This document shows positions 1 through 7,552 of a stretch of 64,000 bases of DNA, one piece after another (within the stretch, counting starts at the first letter, position 1; each line of letters opens with the position of its first letter). The translations under genes and the position numbers were made by a program. The DNA comes from a virus: positions 1-64,000 of IMG/VR virus record IMGVR_UViG_3300047455_000060; one strand, given 5' to 3'. The notes under the pieces are model-generated. The model searched no databases and was not told the origin of the DNA. It worked only from the letters and a program-made list of their open reading frames with translations.

Positions 1-324
1 GTGACTTACATGATAAGAATCATTAGGCTTATAACATTGTAATCTTGGTCGTGTAAATCCCCATGGCTGTAACTGTTCGTGTGACATTGGGTATTTTTGC
101 GTATAATGTGTTAATACATTAATTAGGCCTGCACAATATTCTTCACATAAGTTGTTGTCAAACTCTCCAAAGTCGGCCCACGAATATTGCCTAGGTTCGT
201 CATACTGCAAATCTGTTACAAGAGCGTCATGTTTATTAACTATTCGATTGCATAAGTCTGTATCAATATACCAGCCACCAATAAAGTCAGTGGTGTTCAT
301 TTGGTATTCTTTAAGATCTACCAT
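1..324 (-). CDS. Partial protein, probable 2OG-Fe(II) oxygenase N-terminal part
   Basis: The 5' part of a gene whose 3' end lies beyond the left edge. About 108 codons are visible, starting MVDLKEYQ; an in-frame ATG eight codons later is an alternative start. The N terminus has the phrase FIGGWYID and the visible end reads RPRLQCYKPNDSYHVSH, which resembles the stretch leading into the HxD iron motif of phage prolyl-4-hydroxylase-like oxygenases. The catalytic residues themselves are not all inside the window, so the family call is an inference. The start codon overlaps the stop of the gene upstream. Confidence 0.5.
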   Translation of the reverse strand, partial: MVDLKEYQMNTTDFIGGWYIDTDLCNRIVNKHDALVTDLQYDEPRQYSWADFGEFDNNLCEEYCAGLINVLTHYTQKYPMSHEQLQPWGFTRPRLQCYKPNDSYHVSH

Positions 325-554
325 TTGGAGCCACCGTCTAATTGGACTTGTACTACATCTTCTTGTTGCGTTTTCTTCAACAGCAGGGCTTCTAAATCGC
401 CGTTTAAGCGTGTCATTACTTCGCCTAGTGTAAAGGCTAGTCGTTTAGCAGCTTGTATATCTAGCTTAACTTCTCTTTGCTTTGAAGCATCAGCACCTTT
501 AACAGCATTAATAAACTGTTGTATTGGAAGGGTGTTTAACTGTTCATCTGACAT
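318..554 (-). CDS. Conserved-type small phage protein, function unknown
   Basis: A 78-residue, predominantly helical, soluble protein rich in Gln, Lys and Leu. I see no catalytic motif, membrane segment or metal site. It is preceded by an AGGAG-type ribosome site, and its stop overlaps the start of the partial oxygenase-like gene, so the two are probably co-transcribed. Coding evidence is the clean ribosome site, the tight spacing and the lack of any competing frame. Confidence 0.7.
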   Translation of the reverse strand: MSDEQLNTLPIQQFINAVKGADASKQREVKLDIQAAKRLAFTLGEVMTRLNGDLEALLLKKTQQEDVVQVQLDGGSKW

Positions 555-564
555 AATTTCTCCT

Positions 565-1371
565 TTATTTCAAAACTTCAGGAATAAACTTAGTTGCTAT
601 AAGCTCATGTGCTTCTTTGTTATAATGCACCATGTCTTTTAACATTTTGGATATATCAATATTTAAGTTATTTTTAATCCAAGATTCTGCTGAAGTCTCA
701 AAAAACTTTGTATGTGTTAATTTTCTAAATTCATCTTTATTACTAGGTAATTCAACATAATCATTTATGCGCCACACATATACTGGTATGTCCTTTTCTG
801 CACACATGCTATCAATTAGCGCAATATCTTTACAATAATTTTCGTATGTAAGATGGGTTAGTACTTGGTGATGTGCCGCAGTAATATAGTATTCTTGAGC
901 ATCCCCTGGCCAAACTGTTGGAGCCCATTGCGCTGGCCATTGCTGATTACCATTTTCGAGATTGTCAAATCTAATCTTATCGTTCCATTCTACTACACTG
1001 TAATCTCTAGTAGAATAATCAGTATGCAATATAAAGTTTTCAGACTGTTCGTGTGTTGCAGTAAAATAATTTACAGGTAGATGAGTAAATCCAAGTTCTT
1101 TCGAATAAGCAAGTTTCCATCGATCCCAATGAGTTGTCTGTATTACTACCTTATTGATTGTTGGATACGTTCTAAGCATATTAGCTATCCAACGAGGATA
1201 TACTGAATTCGGTGCACCTGGATCAGCATATACAATGGAAGGATTTATTTTTTCTGCATAAATCCTTCCATAACAGTTTTCATCACCAAAGTGAACATTA
1301 TTTAAGTTGTCAGACCAGTATCCTCCAGTATGACTATCACCAACAAATAATGTCTTATTTTGCATTTGCAC
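565..1371 (-). CDS. SGNH/GDSL-like hydrolase domain protein
   Basis: A 268-residue protein whose N terminus contains the block-I signature GDSH at residues 11-14 right after a hydrophobic strand (KTLFVG), and whose C terminus has a His (MVHYNKEAH) placed as the catalytic His of SGNH hydrolases. Such enzymes cleave esters on lipids or glycans; the substrate here is unknown. A second SGNH-type protein lies near 41.4 kb. The start overlaps the end of the upstream gene by 17 bp, indicating translational coupling. Either of two ATGs two codons apart could be used. Confidence 0.65.
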   Translation of the reverse strand: MQMQNKTLFVGDSHTGGYWSDNLNNVHFGDENCYGRIYAEKINPSIVYADPGAPNSVYPRWIANMLRTYPTINKVVIQTTHWDRWKLAYSKELGFTHLPVNYFTATHEQSENFILHTDYSTRDYSVVEWNDKIRFDNLENGNQQWPAQWAPTVWPGDAQEYYITAAHHQVLTHLTYENYCKDIALIDSMCAEKDIPVYVWRINDYVELPSNKDEFRKLTHTKFFETSAESWIKNNLNIDISKMLKDMVHYNKEAHELIATKFIPEVLK

Positions 1372-1837
1372 GACTTAGCTCATGACGCATTTCTAAATCA
1401 GATTTAAACGGGCCTTTAGTTTCGTAACGCTCAACTGTAATTAGTTTAGGACAAAAACTCTTGACCCATCCTTTATCAAATTTAATAATAAAGTATCCTG
1501 CACAATATAAGCTCTTAGACTTTTCGCTTTTAGTAAATAGTGCAAGTCGTTGCTTAACATCAAACATAGGGTTATAAGGAGTACAGCTAGTGCTGTATCC
1601 ATACACTTCAAAGTCTTGCTCCTTAGGACTCTCGTCGTTTATAGCAGTCCAAGTAATATCGGCATTTAAATTTTTAGAAAGTTGTTTAATATTCTTAAAA
1701 AATCTAGTACCAGTATTGTTAGAAAACATATATTGGCTGTCTTCGTTAATACTTAGTGTAGCAACTTTTTCGCCTTCGCTTTCTACAATCCAAAACTTAT
1801 TTTTTAAAATTTCTTTTGCACTTAATTTTTCTGACAT
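1355..1837 (-). CDS. Conserved phage protein downstream of the 5' nuclease, unknown
   Basis: 160 residues starting MSEKLSAKEILKNKFW. This start is preferred over an upstream one because it sits just past the stop of the nuclease gene. The centre contains ITWTAINDES and a Cys-containing loop (STSCTPYNP); there is no membrane segment. I recognise no enzymatic family. Its position directly behind the RNase H-type nuclease suggests co-expression with replication genes. Confidence 0.7.
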   Translation of the reverse strand: MSEKLSAKEILKNKFWIVESEGEKVATLSINEDSQYMFSNNTGTRFFKNIKQLSKNLNADITWTAINDESPKEQDFEVYGYSTSCTPYNPMFDVKQRLALFTKSEKSKSLYCAGYFIIKFDKGWVKSFCPKLITVERYETKGPFKSDLEMRHELSRANAK

Positions 1838-1838
1838 A

Positions 1839-2825
1839 TTATACTCCCGGATATTTTGCTTGTAATGGTACTGCAAAGTATTGTGCTTGATCTGCAACTC
1901 GTTGCATATCCCATTTAGCACAGAACTTCATAAGGCGCATACCAACTTGTGTAATGTCCTTAGGTTCTACTTCTGCAATAGTGTTATTAATTATCTCTCT
2001 AATGTCATCGGGCTGTGCTGTTAAGTCACAAAGTGTAACATTGCGATTGTAATCATCTAGTACACGATGTTCAACGCCTTCGTGATCAGTCCAACGCTGT
2101 AACATCATATTGTTCCAGTTAAAGCCTTTTGTACTTTTATCTTCAAATGCTTCTTGTAGGCCTACTTTATTCTTAGTGCCTTTCTTGCGCACACCTGGAT
2201 AAGCACTAAACACATTGTCACTAGTATCGCCACGCATACATTTTTCAAATAGCATAAATGCAGGATCGGGCGCAGGCTTTGCTTCTTTAGTTTTCTTATC
2301 AATCACAGGCTTACCTTTGTCATCAAAGTAGCCTTCGTGTGTAATTGTAGTATTACTTACGCCATTATACTGTTTTACATTAGGTGCAATAAGTTGTGCA
2401 AAATCGCCATCTGTACTAATAATAACATGATTGTCATTAGGGTGTGCTTGTACCCAACCTGCAATCAAATCATCTGCTTCTAGTTGCGGATGACGCATAA
2501 CAGTACAGTTAGTCTTCTCAGTAACAAAGTTTTTAAACTCATCAAAGATTTCCCAAAACGCTGTATCTTCTTCTGCTTCGCGTGGACTCAATGCATCACG
2601 TGCAACTTGTCTATTACGCTTGTAAGGCTCATAGTAATCTTTACGCCAACTGCGACCTTCTAAGCAGAACACAACATGACTACCGTCAAAGTCTTGCCAA
2701 GCCTTCTTAACACTATTAAGTGTAATGTGTAGAGCCATGCCAACTTTAGTATCAAGGTCGCCACGCACTACGTGTCTTGCTCTAAAGAATGTATTTGCTG
2801 TGTCTACTAGAATGTATGTATTCAT
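1839..2825 (-). CDS. rnh: 5'-3' exonuclease / RNase H (T4 Rnh-like, FEN-1 family)
   Basis: A 328-residue member of the flap/5' nuclease superfamily, which removes RNA primers and flaps during lagging-strand synthesis. The acidic metal-binding signatures are all visible: LVDTANTFFRARH at the N terminus, RKDYYEPYKRNR, LEADDLI, STDGDFAQLI, and the helix-hairpin-helix-side motif GDTSDNV. Length is close to T4 Rnh (305 residues). Its ATG overlaps the upstream stop by 4 bp. A sigma-70-like promoter sits inside the 3' end of the upstream gene and could drive it separately. Confidence 0.9.
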   Translation of the reverse strand: MNTYILVDTANTFFRARHVVRGDLDTKVGMALHITLNSVKKAWQDFDGSHVVFCLEGRSWRKDYYEPYKRNRQVARDALSPREAEEDTAFWEIFDEFKNFVTEKTNCTVMRHPQLEADDLIAGWVQAHPNDNHVIISTDGDFAQLIAPNVKQYNGVSNTTITHEGYFDDKGKPVIDKKTKEAKPAPDPAFMLFEKCMRGDTSDNVFSAYPGVRKKGTKNKVGLQEAFEDKSTKGFNWNNMMLQRWTDHEGVEHRVLDDYNRNVTLCDLTAQPDDIREIINNTIAEVEPKDITQVGMRLMKFCAKWDMQRVADQAQYFAVPLQAKYPGV

Positions 2826-3235
2826 GATATTTCACTTTTGCCTTTGCTAATGGGTACTACATTAATATAACCCGATCCGCGCTGTGTGTCAAGTCCTTCT
2901 TCGTCCAACATTTGATAAACAATGTCACGAAACCAACGATCTACAATCTCTTCTTCAGGATCATTTTCTACACCGTATCCTGTTTGAATCAATTCTTTAA
3001 TAAAATACTCATTCCAGTCAAGTTCAAAAAACCCATTGCGAACATTTTCTTTGTTAACTTTAACATCAATTACGTTAACCCATGACTCTTTACGGCGTGT
3101 AGCATATTCCTTTGGATCTTTCTTTTTAAGAAGTTTCATTTCTTCTTCTGCAATACGTGCTTCTTCTGCCGCAAGTTCCTGTTCCTTAGCAGTAATACCT
3201 GTTAAGTCTCTTACTTTTTTACTCCACCATCCCAT
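2822..3235 (-). CDS. Hypothetical protein with N-terminal coiled coil
   Basis: 137 residues. The first 45 are strongly charged and Ala/Glu/Lys-rich (AAEEARIAEEEMKLLKKK), predicting a coiled coil; the rest is mixed alpha/beta and acidic. No catalytic motif is visible. It overlaps both neighbours by a few bases, so it belongs to the same operon as QueE and the 5' nuclease. I do not recognise the family. Confidence 0.7.
   Translation of the reverse strand: MGWWSKKVRDLTGITAKEQELAAEEARIAEEEMKLLKKKDPKEYATRRKESWVNVIDVKVNKENVRNGFFELDWNEYFIKELIQTGYGVENDPEEEIVDRWFRDIVYQMLDEEGLDTQRGSGYINVVPISKGKSEIS
2864..2892 (-). promoter_or_regulatory. Candidate early promoter for the 5' nuclease gene
   Basis: TTGACA, 17 bp, TATATT on the minus strand, about 40 bp before the nuclease start. 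It lies inside the coding sequence of the upstream gene, so it could be partly coincidental, but spacing and boxes match the other early-type promoters in the window. Confidence 0.5.
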
Positions 3236-3360
3236 TATAGTCCTGCCTCTCTTGCTCGTTGTTCTAAATCTACGTCATACTCTGGTTCTTGTTTAACAGG
3301 AGCAGTCATAGCCTTTTCATGTGCTTCGTTCATATATTGCTTCTTACGTTCCCCATGCAT
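3235..3360 (-). CDS. Small ORF between queE and the coiled-coil gene
   Basis: A 41-codon frame (MHGERKKQYMNEAHEK to the end DLEQRAREAGL) that fills the space after queE. Starting at the first ATG it overlaps queE by 17 bp; starting at the internal MNEAHEK it does not overlap. Its stop overlaps the next start by one base. Neither start has a good ribosome site, so it is supported mainly by tight packing and composition. Confidence 0.45.
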   Translation of the reverse strand: MHGERKKQYMNEAHEKAMTAPVKQEPEYDVDLEQRAREAGL

Positions 3361-4240
3361 TACCGAATAAGGATATATGGAGTCTTGGGGTAAATCTCCA
3401 TCCTCTTTCCATGCAGACTTCTGCGACTTCTTGAACATTGAGAGTATACTCTTCTGAACGTCCTCCAAGCGGCATACAATATACTGGACACTCGATGCCT
3501 GCATCACGATATGCTTGAACAGCTCGACCAGCTTCATCAATATCTGTACGATCAGCAACAACAAATTTAAGATAAACATTAGTGTTCCTAGTGTTGTAGT
3601 AATCACTAATAATACTAGGCTGGATAGCGTCTTCCCAAGATTCTCCACTAACGGAGAGCTTAGGTGAACAAGAAAATGTCCACTCAATGTCTGTACGTTC
3701 TTGGATATAATTTTTAAAATCTTCGTGTAAAGATTGTGTGCTGTTTGTTTCAAATGTAACATTTTTAAGGTCCTTCATCTTAGGATGCTCAAATAACTCG
3801 ACATACAACCGTTGCCAAGCAAGTAATGGCTCTCCGCCTGTTAGAATAAGATGAATATCTTGACCATTATCCATAGTCCATTTACCTTCTGGTAATAGAC
3901 TAATTAAATGTTCAACTACTTCATCTACTTCTGCCAATTTGTTAAAGTCCTTAAATTCAGGATAAATGCTTGCATATGTATCACAACCAGTATGGATGAT
4001 AGGCAAATCCTCAAATTTTTGTGTAGTAACATGTACGTCCTTAGCAATTAGTTCTGCTACTTCAGGATTATAACGAATTTTGTTTTTTGTTTTTTCTGCA
4101 CGACTAGGTTCATTACGGCCCAATCCAAAGTTCATACAACGAAAGTTACAACCAAATGTACGTAGGAATACACTAGGTACACCTACATACTTGCCTTCGC
4201 CTTGTACACTATAAAATGCTTCTGAATATCTTAGTTTCAT
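3344..4240 (-). CDS. queE: QueE-like radical SAM 7-carboxy-7-deazaguanine synthase
   Basis: QueE converts 6-carboxytetrahydropterin to 7-carboxy-7-deazaguanine (CDG) with a 4Fe-4S cluster and S-adenosylmethionine. The N terminus EAFYSVQGEGKYVGVPSVFLR and the LTGGEPLL motif at residues 132-139 are classical for the family. The cluster Cys are unusual: C31 and C35 (GCNFRC) are followed by about 50 inserted residues before the third Cys, C86, in HTGCDTY, which corresponds to the usual CDT. At 298 residues it is longer than most QueE (about 220). It overlaps the HNH-like gene by 4 bp and is third in an operon led by folE. Confidence 0.9.
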   Translation of the reverse strand: MKLRYSEAFYSVQGEGKYVGVPSVFLRTFGCNFRCMNFGLGRNEPSRAEKTKNKIRYNPEVAELIAKDVHVTTQKFEDLPIIHTGCDTYASIYPEFKDFNKLAEVDEVVEHLISLLPEGKWTMDNGQDIHLILTGGEPLLAWQRLYVELFEHPKMKDLKNVTFETNSTQSLHEDFKNYIQERTDIEWTFSCSPKLSVSGESWEDAIQPSIISDYYNTRNTNVYLKFVVADRTDIDEAGRAVQAYRDAGIECPVYCMPLGGRSEEYTLNVQEVAEVCMERGWRFTPRLHISLFGNAWGT

Positions 4241-4590
4241 TGTGTAAACTCCTGCTCTAACAGCTTAACTACGTCCTTAAAGTCTGATTCAGGAAATGCC
4301 ATTCTGCCTAAATTAAACAGACGTCTTGTTAACACAGTATTTTCGTCTGTATATCCTTTTGAGTTATCAAGGCGTTCTACACTAATTGCAAATGGATGAT
4401 GCTTGATGTAATTGAACTTTTCGTTTAGTTCTAGTCCACTCCAGTAACATTTACCATTTTGTGTGTCAAACTTTTCAATTAGGCTGTCCGCTGTAAGTGT
4501 AATTTCTTTTACAGGTCGATTGCTTACACGATTACGTCCTTGACTATAATTTACGTTAGCTAATAACTTTTTTGCAGTTTTAATATTCAT
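4237..4590 (-). CDS. HNH-like (degenerate) endonuclease-type protein
   Basis: 117 residues with a pattern seen in phage HNH-type proteins: GKCYWSG, then SVERLDNSKGYTDEN and a following helix ending in NLGR. The position normally held by the catalytic His of a DH pair is Arg here (ER), as in related variant proteins, so nuclease activity is doubtful. It is locked between folE and queE by 4-bp overlaps on both sides, which argues for co-translation with the deazaguanine genes. Family assignment is tentative. Confidence 0.5.
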   Translation of the reverse strand: MNIKTAKKLLANVNYSQGRNRVSNRPVKEITLTADSLIEKFDTQNGKCYWSGLELNEKFNYIKHHPFAISVERLDNSKGYTDENTVLTRRLFNLGRMAFPESDFKDVVKLLEQEFTQ

Positions 4591-5273
4591 CGCGGTGCAA
4601 ACTCCTGCTGTAGTTTAATGTTGTCAAAGAACTCTTTCTTAGTACCAGGGTCGCTTTTAAAGCTACCTTCGAGTACAGTTGTTTGCGTCAATGAACTATG
4701 TGCCATAATGCCACGATTCTCACAGCAACCGTGTGTTGCTTGAATATATACACCTACGTTGTGTGCGCCTGTTGCTGCTTTAATCTCACGTGCAATATCA
4801 TTTGCAAGTTCTTCTTGCAGTGTACCACGTCGAGCGCACCACTGTGCAATACGTGTGTACTTAGATAGTCCAATAAGTTTAGGACCTGCAATAATACCAA
4901 TGTATGCTACACCACTCACTGGCTGGTGATGATGCGAACACATTGAACGTAGCTCTGAACGTACAACAAGCATACCTTCATAACGATCATCACTATCATT
5001 AGGAAATGCAGTTGCATTTGGCATAGGATCATAACGTCCTGCCATAATCTCATTAAAGTACATTTTAGCAAGACGTCTTGCTGTGCCTTGTGAGTTAGGA
5101 TCGTTATGTCGATCAATAACAAGTGCGTCTAGTACCTGTTCAAATGCTAGTGTAGCACCTTCAATAAGTTCTTCTTTATCGCCCTTTTGTAGGACTTCTG
5201 AAATATTGTCGCCAGCCCAGTAACGGATACCAGCTTCTTCTAATTTTGTTTTAATTTGTAATGCTTTGCTCAT
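4587..5273 (-). CDS. folE: GTP cyclohydrolase I (FolE type)
   Basis: Catalyses GTP to 7,8-dihydroneopterin triphosphate, the first step of both folate and 7-deazaguanine synthesis. The zinc site is visible as MCSHHHQP and, later, ATHGCCENRG; between them lies GLSKYTRIAQWCARR, matching the conserved core. 228 residues, normal for the family. The start MSKALQ is chosen over an upstream in-frame ATG because GGAG lies about 10 bp before it. It heads the folE, HNH-like, queE operon behind a strong early-type promoter. Confidence 0.93.
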   Translation of the reverse strand: MSKALQIKTKLEEAGIRYWAGDNISEVLQKGDKEELIEGATLAFEQVLDALVIDRHNDPNSQGTARRLAKMYFNEIMAGRYDPMPNATAFPNDSDDRYEGMLVVRSELRSMCSHHHQPVSGVAYIGIIAGPKLIGLSKYTRIAQWCARRGTLQEELANDIAREIKAATGAHNVGVYIQATHGCCENRGIMAHSSLTQTTVLEGSFKSDPGTKKEFFDNIKLQQEFAPR

Positions 5274-5320
5274 TTTATCTCCGATGTTAAGGCAGAGGAT
5301 TGCCATTCAATATACTAATA

Positions 5321-5349
5321 AGTATACACGTTTATTTAGGTTTTGTCAA
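5321..5349 (-). promoter_or_regulatory. Early-type sigma-70 promoter for folE operon
   Basis: TTGACA, 17 bp spacer, TATACT on the minus strand, about 48 bp before the folE start codon. The leader carries a GGAG ribosome site. The -10 overlaps a small palindrome (TATACTAATAAGTATA) that could be an operator or chance. Confidence 0.85.
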
Positions 5350-5355
5350 CCACTA

Positions 5356-5736
5356 TCAATATTTTTGTTTAGACGGAATAACGCCGCGAACGCCGCCTTT
5401 TGGATCTTCCATATCTCCGTCTCTACGGAAGATCAAATGTACGTGCGGATACATACAAGTTTGACCTGCACTAGTACCAATATTTAGACCTATATTATAT
5501 CCTGTAATATTATTATTAGGAGATGCTACATTATCATTGCCCATAGCAACAGCAAATTTAAAACACTTTAATACTTCGTCTTGATTACTAGTTTTAGGAA
5601 CAATTAATGTATGTCCTTCAGTAACAGGAAATGCATCCTCATATACAACAAAATCTTTTGTATCAAGACTAATATTAGTCCACGGTGCTCGACCTTCTTG
5701 TTGGGCCTTTTCTAATGTATCACAGTCTAAATTCAT
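5356..5736 (-). CDS. HIT-family nucleotide hydrolase/transferase-like protein
   Basis: 126 residues. The N-terminal half contains the strand pair ending GHTLIVPK, and the C-terminal half has the histidine-triad region followed by RRDGD and GGVRGVIP, as in bacterial HIT hydrolases acting on dinucleoside polyphosphates or AMP conjugates. The triad HxHxH reads Y96-P-H98-V-H100: the middle, nucleophilic His is kept, but the first is Tyr. It overlaps the oxygenase gene upstream by 17 bp and ends next to the folE promoter. Confidence 0.8.
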   Translation of the reverse strand: MNLDCDTLEKAQQEGRAPWTNISLDTKDFVVYEDAFPVTEGHTLIVPKTSNQDEVLKCFKFAVAMGNDNVASPNNNITGYNIGLNIGTSAGQTCMYPHVHLIFRRDGDMEDPKGGVRGVIPSKQKY

Positions 5737-6253
5737 GATCTTTTTCTAATCTCTCGTAATAGTTAAAATTTATAAAAGTCCGTCTATCATCATCTGTACA
5801 TTTTGTACCACTGTGTCGCAAGTTAGAATTGAATATAACTAATCTATTCTCTAGTGCTTTTACTTCAGGACCATCTTCAAAATGCAAACTTCCATTATTT
5901 GTGTTTAGGTAATATATTGCAGTTACACAATCTATAGTGTCTGTATGGTATCCTGTTTTAACAAGCTCGTCTGCACGAGGTGTTACTACTCCTTGTACTC
6001 TTATAAATGCTTTTGGCTGCATAATTTCTAATAAAGGAGTTAAAAGTTCAAAGAAATTGCTTCGAATGTTAAATCCATGATAAAAGTTATGTGTTAATTT
6101 AAATCCTAAATTTAATTGATCTGTAGATGTATTTGCATATCCTTCGCTCATAAACCAAGGAAATTCGTCACTCCACATTACATTTCTCAAATATGTAAAA
6201 TAGTCTAGATCTAATGCATCATCTATAACTTTTATACTTTCATTTTTAAGCAT
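5720..6253 (-). CDS. 2-oxoglutarate/Fe(II)-dependent oxygenase
   Basis: 177 residues with a complete double-stranded beta-helix dioxygenase signature: H103 and D105 in GYHTDTID, H147 in NLRHSGT, and an Arg (RRTFINFN) ten residues later for 2-oxoglutarate. Substrate unknown; such enzymes are frequent in marine T4-like phages. It overlaps the phosphoribosyltransferase gene by 8 bp, suggesting shared transcription. Confidence 0.85.
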   Translation of the reverse strand: MLKNESIKVIDDALDLDYFTYLRNVMWSDEFPWFMSEGYANTSTDQLNLGFKLTHNFYHGFNIRSNFFELLTPLLEIMQPKAFIRVQGVVTPRADELVKTGYHTDTIDCVTAIYYLNTNNGSLHFEDGPEVKALENRLVIFNSNLRHSGTKCTDDDRRTFINFNYYERLEKDHEFRL

Positions 6254-6806
6254 AGTTGCCTACATTCTCCCAAGGGTAAACTAGCCAAACATCTTCTTCT
6301 GCTTTGTTAACTTCGTGTACGCTGTAACGTACATCACCAAACGTGCTAGACAAGTTATCTGTAATAGTAGCAAAACGAACATTGTTGTGCCATACAGTAT
6401 CCCATGCTTCTTTTTCGTTTGGCAAACAACTTGACTGCCAGTCTTGTTTAATCCAGTTAAACGTAGCACCTGTATCGTTAATATCGTCTACAATAAGAAT
6501 GTTTTTACGTTTGTTTAGATCCCAACGACTTTTGTAAATTTCACGTTCTTCTTCTGTAACATATCCAAACGCATCTTCTGACATCCACAAATTACTTTCA
6601 GGACCCATTTCGTCATCACGTAAACTAACCTTTAATGCTTCGCCGCGAATGCCTAGCATATTACAAAGGATAGTAGCAGGAACATTGCCACCTTTGGTAA
6701 TACCTACAATATAGTCTGGACGCCAATTATCTTTGTACATCTGTAGAGCGATGTTTACACAGGCATCTTCTACATCCTGCCAGCTGTAATAATGTTTCTT
6801 AATCAT
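6246..6806 (-). CDS. Type I phosphoribosyltransferase
   Basis: 186 residues. The PRPP-binding loop is explicit (ILIVDDINDTGAT, near residues 101-113), and the N-terminal YIVGITKGGNVPA matches the PPi loop of hypoxanthine/guanine/xanthine phosphoribosyltransferases. It likely attaches a base to PRPP for salvage; the base cannot be read from sequence. ATG overlaps the downstream and upstream genes by 4-8 bp. Its closeness to deazaguanine genes makes a modified-base salvage role conceivable, but that is inference. Confidence 0.85.
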   Translation of the reverse strand: MIKKHYYSWQDVEDACVNIALQMYKDNWRPDYIVGITKGGNVPATILCNMLGIRGEALKVSLRDDEMGPESNLWMSEDAFGYVTEEEREIYKSRWDLNKRKNILIVDDINDTGATFNWIKQDWQSSCLPNEKEAWDTVWHNNVRFATITDNLSSTFGDVRYSVHEVNKAEEDVWLVYPWENVGNYA

Positions 6807-6985
6807 TTGCCTTCCTTTGAATCTTTTTCTGCTTTAGTTAGTTTGTTATTCCAAGTATTGTTACTAATGCCAAGTTCGCTGGGCATAGGCTTAGTTTTGC
6901 CTACAGTAACTTCGCCGCCTTTTGCAAGAAACTCTGCAATTAGATCTGCATCGGTATTCTTCTTAGGCTGATGATTCATAGCCAT
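6803..6985 (-). CDS. Small conserved phage protein with EFLAKGG motif
   Basis: 60 residues, Lys-rich, containing ADLIAEFLAKGGEVTV. The same EFLAKGG-x-V phrase occurs in a 58-residue protein near 40.4 kb in this window, indicating a small recurring phage family. No known function. It overlaps the phosphoribosyltransferase start by 4 bp and the upstream stop by 1 bp. Confidence 0.65.
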   Translation of the reverse strand: MAMNHQPKKNTDADLIAEFLAKGGEVTVGKTKPMPSELGISNNTWNNKLTKAEKDSKEGK

Positions 6986-7263
6986 TATCTCAGCAACTCC
7001 AAGTTTGCAATTTTACTAATCTTCTCACCGAAGTCATCATCCTTGTGGATAATGTAAGTGGTTGTGTCATTGCGATCAGTTTTACGATCGTAGCGTCTAA
7101 ACTCCACAACCTGTCCGCCTACAGCACTGAACACACGGAAGTTTAGGATAGGTTCGGCATCGCACATCTGTGCTTCTACATCGCGACTACTAGTAAGTTT
7201 CATACTAACTTCATTGTCGTAATCGTTAATCCAGTTACGGAGTTTTCTTTTAAGCCATTTCAT
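6985..7263 (-). CDS. Hypothetical protein
   Basis: 92 residues, basic N terminus (MKWLKRKLRNW), then a beta-rich segment with the phrase VVEFRRYDRKTDRNDTTTY. No membrane segment, no recognised motif. Co-oriented and overlapping its neighbour by 14 bp, in a run of small genes between the phosphoribosyltransferase and cupin genes. Family not recognised. Confidence 0.7.
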   Translation of the reverse strand: MKWLKRKLRNWINDYDNEVSMKLTSSRDVEAQMCDAEPILNFRVFSAVGGQVVEFRRYDRKTDRNDTTTYIIHKDDDFGEKISKIANLELLR

Positions 7264-7552
7264 TTTGTACCAACATCCTTATCATATTATAGTTTTCTTT
7301 TGCTTTAGCAAATGCGGGAAACTTTTCTGCCATCTCTTGTTCACGCAATTCTTGCTCCATTTTCTGCTTGGCCCATTCTACGACAGTTTTCAACTCAATG
7401 TCATCGACCCAAGCAGTTGTGTGTATAGTCACAAACATTGATCCATCGTAAACCTGTAACTGTCCGTTAATTGCTCGCACCTCGCCGACTACAGCACGTT
7501 CGTTGCCGTTACTAGTATACGGTACTTGAAAATTTGTGTGTACTGGTATCAT
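7250..7552 (-). CDS. Hypothetical protein
   Basis: 100 residues: a beta-rich first half (VVGEVRAINGQLQVYDGSMF) and a helical, acidic second half (VVEWAKQKMEQELREQEMAEK). This architecture resembles small structural or chaperone-like phage proteins, but no family is recognised. It overlaps the next upstream gene by 4 bp. Confidence 0.7.
   Translation of the reverse strand: MIPVHTNFQVPYTSNGNERAVVGEVRAINGQLQVYDGSMFVTIHTTAWVDDIELKTVVEWAKQKMEQELREQEMAEKFPAFAKAKENYNMIRMLVQNEMA

Noticed and set aside
133-161. TTGACA, 17 bp, TATTGT on the minus strand
   Set aside because: It lies inside the partial oxygenase-like gene with no start codon nearby; the -10 match is weak.
3361-3762. Upstream extension of the small ORF through queE
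   Set aside because: The extension has the Leu/Val-rich look of a shadow of queE and carries no ribosome site.
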